Shown here: positions 1 through 5,643 of the stretch, piece after piece
Layout of the letters: the number at the start of each line of letters is the position of its first letter
Numbering within the stretch: the stretch's first letter is position 1
Assembly (NCBI GenBank): GCA_023435855.1
Contig: JAEZLG010000251.1
Coordinates: 1-6,362 of the forward strand
Length of the DNA: 6,362 bases
Source of the DNA: Bacillota bacterium
GTDB taxonomy: Bacteria > Bacillota > Clostridia > Christensenellales > CAG-138
Direction of reading: 5' to 3'
Position numbers and translations under genes: made by a program
The notes under the pieces: generated by a model
The model's database searches: none
What the model was told of the DNA's origin: nothing
Seen by the model: the letters and a program-made list of their open reading frames with translations, nothing else

Positions 1-74
1 GTATCAGCTGCGTTGTTATAGGTACGCTTCTTTTTATCATCTATTCCGCGGTTCGCCGTAGGGAGTTAACGTAA
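1..74 (+). CDS. C-terminal end of an unidentified membrane protein (partial)
   Basis: An open frame enters from the left edge (first whole codon at 3) and ends at TAA 72-74. The 23 visible residues form one hydrophobic helix (ISCVVIGTLLFIIYSA) followed by a basic tail VRRRELT. That is typical of the last transmembrane segment of an integral membrane protein with a cytoplasmic C-terminus (positive-inside rule). The family cannot be recognised from so little. It lies 70 bases upstream of the SAM hydrolase on the same strand, with no clear terminator or promoter between, so the two may share a transcript. In Firmicutes, DUF62 genes often sit beside ECF-transporter substrate-binding (S) components, which would fit a small membrane protein here. 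That link is inference only. Confidence 0.55.
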   Translation, partial: ISCVVIGTLLFIIYSAVRRRELT

Positions 75-94
75 TCTTCGAGAATGAAATAAGA

Positions 95-120
95 GAAGCC
101 AACCTTAAAGAATCGGCTTC
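95..120. other. Short intergenic stem-loop
   Basis: GAAGCC (95-100) pairs perfectly with GGCTTC (115-120) across a 14-base loop. It lies between the upstream membrane-protein stop and the SD of the SAM hydrolase. The + strand has no T run after it (TGTAAAAATA follows), so it is a poor intrinsic terminator. It might be an RNA processing or stability hairpin inside a shared transcript, or chance. Confidence 0.25.
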
Positions 121-144
121 TGTAAAAATAGAGCGGAGGGCAAA

Positions 145-984
145 ATGGAAAAGACATTGGTGTTTCAAAGCGATTTCGGGCTTGTGGACGGAGCAGTCGC
201 AGCCATGTACGGCGTTGCGCTTGGCGTAGATGAAAGCCTGAGGCTGTTTGATCTAACCCACGACATCATACCTTACGATATTTGGGAAGCCTCCTATAGG
301 CTGTTCCAGACGGTGCAGTACTGGCCCAAGGGGACGGTATTTGTGAGTGTAGTGGACCCGGGTGTGGGTTCCGACAGAAAGAGCGTGGTCGCAAAAACGA
401 GGCTAGGGCATTACATCGTAACACCGGATAACGGGAGCCTTACGCATTTGAAGCTTTACGTAGGTATTGAAAGCGTAAGGCATATCGATGAAAATCGCCA
501 CATGCGCGGCGACAGCGGCGGCTCGTATACCTTCCACGGGCGCGATTTGTACGCCAACACGGGCGCGAAGCTCGCTGCGGGCATCATCACCTTTGAGGAG
601 GTGGGGGAGATGCTCGATGTGAAAAATGTCGTGGAGCTGCCTGTCGGTATCGTGGAGCGCGGTGAGCATAGCGTCACGGGCTGCATCGATACGCTCGACG
701 TGCGCTTCGGCAGTTTATGGACAAACATCACCCGCGAGGACTTTTTAAGCCTTGGGGTAAAATTCGGTTCACAGGTAGAGGTTGCCATTAGGAACGGGCA
801 CACGCTTGTGTACAACAACCGCGTAACCTACGGCAAAAGCTTTGCGGATGTTTATGTGGGTGAACAGATACTCTATGTCAACTCGCTTTTCCGCATGGCC
901 CTCGCCATCAACCAGGGTAACTTTGCAAGAGCCTATTCGGTAGGCACGGGATTGCAGTGGAGTATACAGCTGAAGAAAGTTTAG
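145..984 (+). CDS. SAM hydroxide adenosyltransferase (S-adenosylmethionine hydrolase, DUF62 family)
   Basis: This 279-residue protein is predicted to be cytosolic and to convert S-adenosyl-L-methionine plus water into adenosine and L-methionine. The N-terminal domain carries the family signatures in order: FQSDFG (7-12) with the SAM-ribose-contacting Asp10, the VVDPGVG motif (69-75), TPDNG (93-97) and FHGRD (130-134). The catalytic triad of the hydrolases, Asp-Arg-His, is present as Asp71, Arg78 and His131. The C-terminal beta domain (about 165-279) contains the usual DxFGN-like stretch as DVRFGSLWTN (185-194). Length matches the family (about 255-285). There is no fluorinase-type insertion loop. 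The ATG at 145 has SD GGAGGG at 135-140 with a 4-base gap. The gene follows the end of a membrane-protein gene by 70 bases and is closed by a strong terminator 80 bases downstream. Family assignment is firm. The physiological purpose of SAM hydrolysis in these bacteria is not established. Confidence 0.93.
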   Translation: MEKTLVFQSDFGLVDGAVAAMYGVALGVDESLRLFDLTHDIIPYDIWEASYRLFQTVQYWPKGTVFVSVVDPGVGSDRKSVVAKTRLGHYIVTPDNGSLTHLKLYVGIESVRHIDENRHMRGDSGGSYTFHGRDLYANTGAKLAAGIITFEEVGEMLDVKNVVELPVGIVERGEHSVTGCIDTLDVRFGSLWTNITREDFLSLGVKFGSQVEVAIRNGHTLVYNNRVTYGKSFADVYVGEQILYVNSLFRMALAINQGNFARAYSVGTGLQWSIQLKKV

Positions 985-1062
985 AGGATAATAGAAAGAA
1001 TTATCAAAAGTAATCCCCACAAGGATAGAAACGGCTTTGTAAACGACATCAGACAACGCATA

Positions 1063-1113
1063 AGAGGACCGGTCATGTTAAAGCAATTTAGCTTGCATGA
1101 CCGGTCTTTTATT
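1063..1113 (+). terminator. Rho-independent terminator of the SAM hydrolase unit
   Basis: GACCGGTCATG (1067-1077) pairs perfectly over 11 bp with CATGACCGGTC (1096-1106). Wobble and A-T pairs extend it outwards to 1063/1110. A nested AAGC/GCTT stem (1081-1084 with 1091-1094) closes the loop. The stem is followed by TTTTATT (1107-1113). It lies about 80 bases after the hydrolase stop and before the mntH leader, so it separates the two units. Confidence 0.85.
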
Positions 1114-1250
1114 CATATGCTGCGGTGCAGGATATGTTTACGAACAATTATTCCGAAATTTTTTTGGTGCTGTACCGCCTATTACTGCAAAATCCGTACA
1201 ATGTTTCGGGTTTTTATAAGTAGCACACATAGCGAGCGGAACATATTCTT

Positions 1251-1280
1251 GGTTAGGTAAGTAATTTGCTGAGGCTAAGG
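1251..1280. promoter_or_regulatory. Candidate metalloregulator (MntR/DtxR-like) site upstream of mntH
   Basis: TTTGC and GGCTAA at 1265-1278 form an imperfect dyad with matching bases at its ends (TT-GC....GC-AA). The AATTTGC beginning resembles the TTTGC half-site of MntR operators on Bacillus manganese-uptake genes. Just upstream is TTAGGTAAG (1253-1261), reminiscent of a DtxR half-site, with a direct echo in GAGGCTAAGG (1271-1280). The position, 60-90 bases before the start of a Mn transporter, fits repression by Mn-MntR. The match is short and the promoter is not located, so this is a weak, context-driven call. Confidence 0.3.
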
Positions 1281-1283
1281 TTA

Positions 1284-1323
1284 TGCATGCATGAGTTCAT
1301 GATATTTCATGAGACATCATGCG
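1284..1323 (+). promoter_or_regulatory. Imperfect hairpin immediately upstream of the mntH SD
   Basis: The inner stem is TCATGA (1297-1302) with TCATGA (1307-1312) around a TATT loop. The outer stem is GCATG plus ATG (1285-1289, 1291-1293; C1290 bulged) with CAT plus CATGC (1315-1317, 1318-1322). A small internal loop (AGT/GA) separates them. In all there are 14 canonical pairs in 40 bases, ending five bases before the SD. It has no T tract, so it is not a terminator. It could be a protein operator (CATG-rich half-sites) or an mRNA structure affecting translation or stability of mntH. Confidence 0.5.
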
Positions 1324-1340
1324 GATGAGAGGTGTTTTTG

Positions 1341-2654
1341 TTGACGGATGAGGGCTATGTACAGGCAGCCGTAGATGCTCAAGAAAAGCGGTCGATTTTT
1401 GCAAAAACGGAAGCAAAGGGTACAGGCTTTGGAAATAAGATCAAAACGATGCTGAGGTTTATCGGGCCGGCATTCATCGTTAGCGTTGCCTATATAGACC
1501 CCGGTAATTTTGCCACCAACATCAGCGGGGGGTCAAAATTCAATTACAGCTTGGTCTGGGTTATCCTGTGGAGTAACCTTATGGCGCTTTTTTTACAGTC
1601 CATGTCTGCAAAACTCGGTATTGCGACAGGGTACAATCTGCCGCAGATGTGCGGCAAAGTGTTTTCAAGAAAAGCCAACTGGTGCTTCTGGGTTGTAGCC
1701 GAAATAGCAGCTATGGCAACCGATCTTGCGGAATTTCTTGGCGGAACATTGGGGTTCTATTTACTGTTTCATATCCCTATGGTATACGCAGGCATACTTA
1801 CTGCTGTGCTCACTTTTTTGATTGTGTACGTAGGCAAGTACGGCCAAAGAGTTGTGGAGGGCATTATCACCATACTGGTTGGGGTGATCTGTGCCGCCTA
1901 TACACTGGAGCTTTTTTTAGCGAAACCGGATTGGGGCACTGCAGGTATACATATGTTAATACCCTCTTTGCCCAATGGCGAAGCCGTTATGATTGCTGTG
2001 GGTATGCTTGGTGCAACGGTTATGCCCCATGTCATTTATCTCCACTCGCAGTTGGTGCAGCATAGGAATAAGGACGCCACCGAGCAGGATAAAAAGCGGC
2101 ATATCAAAATGGAAAAGTTGGATATTGTAATTGCGATGAACATTGCGTTTGTTGTCAATGCGGCAATGGTAATCGTATCGGCCGCGGTGTTCTTTCGCAA
2201 CGGGCTAAATGTAGACACGATTGAACAAGCCCATCACTCGCTTTCGCCTCTGTTGGGCGCAGCTTCGAGCGGTGCGTTCGGCTTGGCGCTCGTAGCCTCC
2301 GGCCTTTCCTCCTCGGCTGTCGGCACGATGGCGGGGCAAACGATTATGCAGGGGTTTGTAGGGCTCAATATCAGCGATAACATCACGAGACTAATCACGA
2401 TGCTGCCCGGTATGCTCATCATTATACTGGGGGTGAACCCCATGCAGGCTTTGGTATTAAGTCAAGTCACACTCAGCTTCGTGCTTCCGTTGGCCATCAT
2501 ACCCATGCTGCTCATCACACGTCGCAAGGATCTGATGGGCGATTTTGCAAATAAACCTATTACCAACCTGATGGGATGGTTAATTTCAGGTGTGATTATA
2601 GCAGCCAACATCATCCTGCTGTATCTGACTTTTCTGGGCCGGGTTACGCTTTAA
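1341..2654 (+). CDS. mntH: Nramp family Mn(II)/Fe(II):H+ symporter MntH
   Basis: This integral inner-membrane protein of about 437 residues with 11 predicted helices imports divalent metals, chiefly manganese, with protons. Key residues are in place (TTG numbering). TM1 carries DPGN with metal-binding Asp53 and Asn56. TM6 carries ATVMPH with Ala225 and the selectivity Met228. The consensus transport motif GLSSSAVGTMAGQ...MQGF spans 321-339. Gln375 lies in the TM10 motif LSQVTLSF. Most of these sit at or near the Deinococcus Nramp numbers once three residues are added. Start choice: TTG 1341 has SD AGAGGTG (1328-1334) at 6 bases, whereas the in-frame GTG 1332 lies inside that SD and has none of its own. 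A hydrophilic N-terminal tail of about 35 residues precedes TM1. The gene appears monocistronic, flanked by terminators. Family call is very sure; manganese preference is inferred from the retained Met and MntH resemblance. Confidence 0.93.
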   Translation: MTDEGYVQAAVDAQEKRSIFAKTEAKGTGFGNKIKTMLRFIGPAFIVSVAYIDPGNFATNISGGSKFNYSLVWVILWSNLMALFLQSMSAKLGIATGYNLPQMCGKVFSRKANWCFWVVAEIAAMATDLAEFLGGTLGFYLLFHIPMVYAGILTAVLTFLIVYVGKYGQRVVEGIITILVGVICAAYTLELFLAKPDWGTAGIHMLIPSLPNGEAVMIAVGMLGATVMPHVIYLHSQLVQHRNKDATEQDKKRHIKMEKLDIVIAMNIAFVVNAAMVIVSAAVFFRNGLNVDTIEQAHHSLSPLLGAASSGAFGLALVASGLSSSAVGTMAGQTIMQGFVGLNISDNITRLITMLPGMLIIILGVNPMQALVLSQVTLSFVLPLAIIPMLLITRRKDLMGDFANKPITNLMGWLISGVIIAANIILLYLTFLGRVTL

Positions 2655-2730
2655 TAAGGCTTTAGGTAAGAGCAAACGACCGTCATGAATAACAATTGCA
2701 TCGGAACAAACGAGCTGCCGGACAGACAAG

Positions 2731-2767
2731 AATAACGGCATAGCCACAAGGTTATGCCGTTATTTCA
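2731..2767. terminator. Probable bidirectional terminator between convergent mntH and MFS genes
   Basis: AATAACGGCATAGCC (2731-2745) pairs with GGTTATGCCGTTATT (2750-2764) over 15 bp with one G-U wobble and an ACAA loop. On the + strand the distal arm ends in TTATT followed by TCATAC. On the - strand the same arm reads TTATT followed by CTTGTCTG. It sits about 77 bases after the mntH stop and 59 bases after the MFS stop, which suits shared termination. The T tracts are short, so efficiency may rest on the long stem. Confidence 0.8.
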
Positions 2768-2822
2768 TACATATTAAAATCTTGTTTGGTAACCCCAAGG
2801 GCACTTATCTAATTGCTCTTTA

Positions 2823-4076
2823 TTATGTTGCTTCTGCGCTCGTCGGTTCCGTACTCGCCGCATAATTGTAAAGCTCATCCACCTTGTTGCGCTTGGGCAA
2901 CGCAAATACGAGGATACCCAATAGGTATACGCCTTGGAAGCATATTTGAATGAGCCAATAGGGCGCAACCTCGCCGAGCGCACCGGCTAATAGTTGGCCG
3001 AGCATCATGGCTGCGGAGGTAAGCACCGAGAAAAGCGCGTTCGTTTTGGCGCGCATTTGGTTTGGTACATGGCTTTGTACCGCACTCACGCGGATATTTG
3101 CGCTGTTCATGCCGAGGAGACCGAGCAGGAAACGGCTTATGCACATCAGCAAAAATGGCATGAAGAAGAACGTACCGTCGAGCAGCACGAACGAGAAATA
3201 CACCGCTATGGCGATCGTGAATCGCTTTTTTTCCGGTATCTTAATAAAATAATGCAGGAATCCGCCGAGCATGTAACCGGCGCTTCGAATCGAGGTCATA
3301 AGCGCAAACTGGTCGTTTGTGAGCGTTGCGCTTGTATTAAAGAACGGATAGGTCAGAACACTGCCCGAGGAATCCGCAAACATCACAAAGGTAAACAGCA
3401 GAAATACCGATCGTATGGCAGGGTCCTTCATGAAATAGCGAAAGCCGTCGCGAAGATCCTCGCCGTATTCTTTAAGGCTCGTTTTTTCCGCCTCGATGTA
3501 TTCGAATTTTGCTTTGATGCGGCTTTCGAGCGCTGCGTCGATAAGGCTCGTCACACCGTAGGCCGCAAGTATAAGCGGCATGCCGTAAGCGTCGAAAAGC
3601 TTCATAGCGATAGGCGTTATGGCGACGCTGCATAGCGGGTAGATTACGTTAATAATTGCGTTGCCGCGCACATAGTTTTCGCGTGCCATAATCTGGGGGA
3701 TCACACTCGATGATGCGAGCTGCGATACCACGCCGAAGGAGCTGATGAGTACGCAAAACACCATATAGAGAATGTAATTGAACCCCCAAAAGTAAATGAG
3801 CACTGCGGCTAAAAAAAAGATCAGCGCGAGTATGACTTCGTTTTTCACGAGTACTTTGAGGGGATTGCTCCTGTCAATCACGGGGCCTATCACAAGCGGC
3901 AGCACAAACTGCGGCACCATAAAGACTGCCGCTAAAACTGCGCTTAAGGTTGTGGATTGCGTCTCGGTAAAAACCACGACGCTGAAAGCTACACCAAGCC
4001 CAACGCTTCCCGCGGCGGAGATAATCATGCCGATGAAGGCGAGCGTAAAATTGCGGTTCCAAAGCTTCGGCTGCAT
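2823..4076 (-). CDS. MFS transporter, DHA3 / macrolide-efflux-like family
   Basis: This polytopic inner-membrane protein of about 417 residues with roughly 12 helices is predicted to be a proton-driven exporter. After the first two helices comes the MFS motif A variant GPVIDRSNPLKVLV (64-77). A charged central loop (about 184-223, with EDLRDGFRYFMKDPAIRS) divides the two six-helix halves, as in MefA/DHA3 proteins. In the second half QSHVPNQMRAKTNALFS (334-350) matches the family's 'Q..VP...R.R..sl' segment, followed by a Gly-rich helix (MMLGQLLAGALG). A short hydrophilic tail ends the protein. Start: ATG 4076 has SD GGGGAG (4082-4087) at 5 bases, while the upstream in-frame ATG 4097 would lie about 3 bases from the predicted transcript start and lacks an SD. 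The substrate cannot be told from sequence. The gene stands alone, convergent with mntH and divergent from the GT-C operon, and no adjacent regulator gene is visible. Confidence 0.88.
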   Translation of the reverse strand: MQPKLWNRNFTLAFIGMIISAAGSVGLGVAFSVVVFTETQSTTLSAVLAAVFMVPQFVLPLVIGPVIDRSNPLKVLVKNEVILALIFFLAAVLIYFWGFNYILYMVFCVLISSFGVVSQLASSSVIPQIMARENYVRGNAIINVIYPLCSVAITPIAMKLFDAYGMPLILAAYGVTSLIDAALESRIKAKFEYIEAEKTSLKEYGEDLRDGFRYFMKDPAIRSVFLLFTFVMFADSSGSVLTYPFFNTSATLTNDQFALMTSIRSAGYMLGGFLHYFIKIPEKKRFTIAIAVYFSFVLLDGTFFFMPFLLMCISRFLLGLLGMNSANIRVSAVQSHVPNQMRAKTNALFSVLTSAAMMLGQLLAGALGEVAPYWLIQICFQGVYLLGILVFALPKRNKVDELYNYAASTEPTSAEAT

Positions 4077-4106
4077 AGAGACTCCCCGATTAAACATACT
4101 TTCAAA

Positions 4107-4135
4107 ATTATAGCATGGGTGATTATTAATGGAAA
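4107..4135 (-). promoter_or_regulatory. Sigma-A promoter of the MFS transporter gene
   Basis: Read on the - strand there is a perfect TATAAT (4112-4107) with an extended -10 TGC just before it, and a TTTCCA -35 (4135-4130) at 17-base spacing, matching TTGACA at 4 of 6. The predicted transcription start near 4100 leaves a leader of about 24 bases with SD GGGGAG before ATG 4076. Confidence 0.75.
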
Positions 4136-4140
4136 GAAGG

Positions 4141-4173
4141 TTACTTAAGAATTTCTGGTTTAAGTAAATACTT
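4141..4173. promoter_or_regulatory. Operator-like inverted repeat cluster upstream of the MFS promoter
   Basis: TTACTTAA (4141-4148) and TTAAGTAA (4160-4167) are perfect 8-base inverted repeats. The second arm overlaps another dyad, AAGTA/TACTT (4162-4166 and 4169-4173). Three related arms in 33 bases begin six bases beyond the MFS -35 box, centred about 55 bases upstream of the predicted start. This suits a transcription factor site, perhaps an activator. The regulator is unknown. Confidence 0.45.
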
Positions 4174-4257
4174 ACAAAACGGACTCCACATATGCGTGAA
4201 CCGAGAGGGAAATGAGTGCGGCTGAGTCACGATATTTGCATAGCTCGATGTTGGGGA

Positions 4258-4338
4258 TTTCTCACTCTGCTCTGCTCCGACGCCCGCAGGCTAGTGACGT
4301 AGGGCGTCTCCCGCCCGAAGGCCGTTCGAAGTGACAAA
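4258..4338. repeat. Candidate palindromic intergenic repeat element
   Basis: The outer arms TTTCTCACT (4258-4266) and AGTGACAAA (4330-4338) pair at 8 of 9 positions. Inside, GACGCCC (4279-4285) pairs perfectly with GGGCGTC (4302-4308), and CGAA/TTCG forms another small stem near 4316-4328. AGTGAC occurs twice (4293-4298, 4330-4335). The TTTCTCACT...GCTCCG...TCGAAGTGACA pattern recalls short dispersed palindromic repeats that I remember from clostridial intergenic regions. Only one copy is in this window, so repetition in the genome is unproven. Confidence 0.4.
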
Positions 4339-4377
4339 TAAGCACAGGCCGGGAAAGCCCGCCCAAGGCGGAAACCA

Positions 4378-4405
4378 TTGCCAAATTGAGCGCGTGTGGT
4401 AGAAT
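4378..4405 (+). promoter_or_regulatory. Sigma-A promoter of the GT-C / cyclophilin / aroB operon
   Basis: TTGCCA (4378-4383; 5 of 6 to TTGACA), a 16-base spacer, and TAGAAT (4400-4405; 5 of 6 to TATAAT) preceded by TGG, an extended -10. The expected start of transcription, 6-7 bases beyond the -10, coincides with the ATG at 4412, implying a leaderless mRNA. Confidence 0.65.
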
Positions 4406-4411
4406 AAGGGC

Positions 4412-5626
4412 ATGGAAATACCTTTGAAGAAAAAGCATGAATTTGAGATTGAGCTATTATTTACGCTTCTTCTCATGCTGTTTGGCTACATTTTGCTGCA
4501 CGATCTGTTGGGCGGTACTTTTTTTGCGCATTCCGATTGGGATAGCTATACGCTGCAGGCACTTGCTTGGCGTGAGGGTAGTGCAGGCTTAGGGCAAAAC
4601 TACGAATGGCTCGAACTTGCTTTTTATAACGGCGACTGGTATGTTTCCTTCCCGCCGCTCCCCTCGGTAGTGATGCTGCCGCTCACATTTTTGTTTGGCG
4701 CGAATACGCCCAATAACCTCGTGATGGTCGTTTACGCCATGCTGACCGTAACGCTCGCCTATAAGATTTTACGCTGTCAAGGTACAAGCCCTGCGTCGTC
4801 CGGTTTCTTAGCGCTTTTCTACGTCTTGGGCAGCAACATGCTTTGGATGAGCACAAACGGTGGGGTATGGTTTCAGGCACAATCGCTCAATTTGCTTTTG
4901 CTCACATGGATGGCGTACGCAGCGCTTATGGGCAGGCGTGTGTTTGCCTATGCGCTTGCTGCACTTGCGGTTGGGTGCAGGCCGTTTTCTGTTGTAGCGT
5001 TTTTGCCGTTGTTCGTGTATTTTTACTCGCTCGACAAGTCAACGGGTAAGGGCTTTATAAAAACCGCGCTGCAACAGGTCAAATGTCTCATTATTCCGGC
5101 TTTTATCGCCTTCACATACATGTGGTACAACTATATCCGTTTCCAAAACCCGCTCGAGTTTGGGCACAACTATTTAATAGAATTTTTGGAATCTCCCGAG
5201 GGTCAGTTCTCACTTTCCTATGTGCCGCAAAACCTATTTAATCTGTTTTTCCGTCCGGTAACGCTAGGTATAGACATGCGGCTTCATTTCACCTATTTCG
5301 ACGGTTTTATGTTCTATATTGCCAACCCTTTGTTTTTACTCATGTTCATCCGCATTGTGAAGGACAGTATAAAAAAGCGCATGAGCGCTTTTAAGATTTC
5401 TTTACTTATTGCAACAGCGCTTAACATAGTTCTTTTATGCGCGCATAAAACCTTGGGCGGCTGGCAGTTTGGGGCACGCTATACCGTGGATATGCTGCCA
5501 TACGCGCTATTTTATATTATAGCGGACGGTGCATGGGAGCTAAAACGACATGAGAAGTTCATCGCGCTCATGGGCATTCTATTTAACGCATACGGCGTGC
5601 TCGCCATTAACTTTATCTATCAATAA
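4412..5626 (+). CDS. GT-C-like polytopic membrane glycosyltransferase (GT39/PMT-like), function unassigned
   Basis: This 404-residue, very hydrophobic protein starts with a short basic N-terminus and a first helix at about 13-33, followed by roughly nine more helices. It shows the pattern of GT-C enzymes, which use polyprenyl-phosphate sugars on the outer membrane face. The first extracytoplasmic loop carries HSDWDSY (40-46) with acidic Asp42/Asp44, the usual catalytic or metal-site position. YNGDWYVSFPPLPS lies at 72-85, GCRP at 188-191, WYNYIRFQNPLEFGHNY at 238-254 and GGWQFGARY at 349-357. These recur in unannotated bacterial GT39-like proteins. Sugar and acceptor cannot be deduced. The ATG at 4412 has AAGGG only one base upstream, too close for an SD, and the promoter predicts a leaderless start. 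Cyclophilin follows 17 bases downstream, so they are likely co-transcribed. Family confidence is moderate to good; function is inference. Confidence 0.75.
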   Translation: MEIPLKKKHEFEIELLFTLLLMLFGYILLHDLLGGTFFAHSDWDSYTLQALAWREGSAGLGQNYEWLELAFYNGDWYVSFPPLPSVVMLPLTFLFGANTPNNLVMVVYAMLTVTLAYKILRCQGTSPASSGFLALFYVLGSNMLWMSTNGGVWFQAQSLNLLLLTWMAYAALMGRRVFAYALAALAVGCRPFSVVAFLPLFVYFYSLDKSTGKGFIKTALQQVKCLIIPAFIAFTYMWYNYIRFQNPLEFGHNYLIEFLESPEGQFSLSYVPQNLFNLFFRPVTLGIDMRLHFTYFDGFMFYIANPLFLLMFIRIVKDSIKKRMSAFKISLLIATALNIVLLCAHKTLGGWQFGARYTVDMLPYALFYIIADGAWELKRHEKFIALMGILFNAYGVLAINFIYQ

Positions 5627-5643
5627 ACTATAAGGAGAAGAAC

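Larger units (their letters stand above)
985..1340. other. Intergenic region between the SAM hydrolase gene and mntH
   Basis: This stretch of about 355 bases has no credible gene. The short open frame at 1075-1260 starts inside the terminator stem and encodes a Cys/Arg-rich peptide without SD or family resemblance. Contents in order: a weak AT-rich hairpin (GATAAT 987-992 with ATTATC 1000-1005) after the hydrolase stop; the intrinsic terminator at 1063-1113; then the mntH leader, with a TATAAG hexamer (1215-1220) that lacks a convincing -35 partner, a small dyad (1265-1278), a long hairpin (1284-1323) and the mntH SD (1328-1334). I could not assign the mntH promoter confidently. I also see no yybP-ykoY (Mn2+) riboswitch signature. 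Confidence 0.6.
4136..4411. other. Gene-free divergent intergenic region
   Basis: About 275 bases between the divergent MFS and GT-C promoters contain no credible open frame. From left to right: the TTACTTAA cluster (4141-4173), an unremarkable stretch (4174-4257), a GC-rich palindromic element (4258-4338), a small CCGCC-CAA-GGCGG hairpin (4359-4371), and the GT-C promoter (4378-4405). The 4258-4371 part is visibly richer in GC than its surroundings, consistent with an inserted or repeated element. Confidence 0.55.

Noticed and set aside
95..120. Terminator between the upstream membrane protein and the SAM hydrolase
   Set aside because: Only a 6-bp stem with a 14-base loop and no following T tract on the + strand; listed as a plain stem-loop instead.
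145..984. SAM-dependent halogenase (fluorinase/chlorinase) instead of a hydrolase
   Set aside because: The Asp71-Arg78-His131 triad and FHGRD motif are those of the hydroxide adenosyltransferases, and the fluorinase insertion loop is absent.
1197..1220. TACAAT (1197-1202) or TATAAG (1215-1220) as the mntH -10 box
   Set aside because: Neither has a recognisable -35 hexamer at 16-18 bases or an extended -10, so I did not call a promoter.
1075..1260. 61-residue open frame after the SAM hydrolase gene
   Set aside because: It begins inside the terminator stem, has no SD and its Cys/Arg-rich product resembles nothing known.
985..1331. yybP-ykoY manganese riboswitch upstream of mntH
   Set aside because: I looked for its paired GC-rich helices and conserved loop and did not find them; the hairpin present is AT-rich and simple.
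2994..3635. 213-residue + strand open frame
   Set aside because: It is antisense to the MFS transporter, rich in His/Arg/Glu as expected from a shadow frame, and lacks an SD or domain signature.
4291..4476. 61-residue - strand open frame over the GT-C promoter
   Set aside because: It overlaps the palindromic element and the start of the GT-C gene, with no family resemblance.
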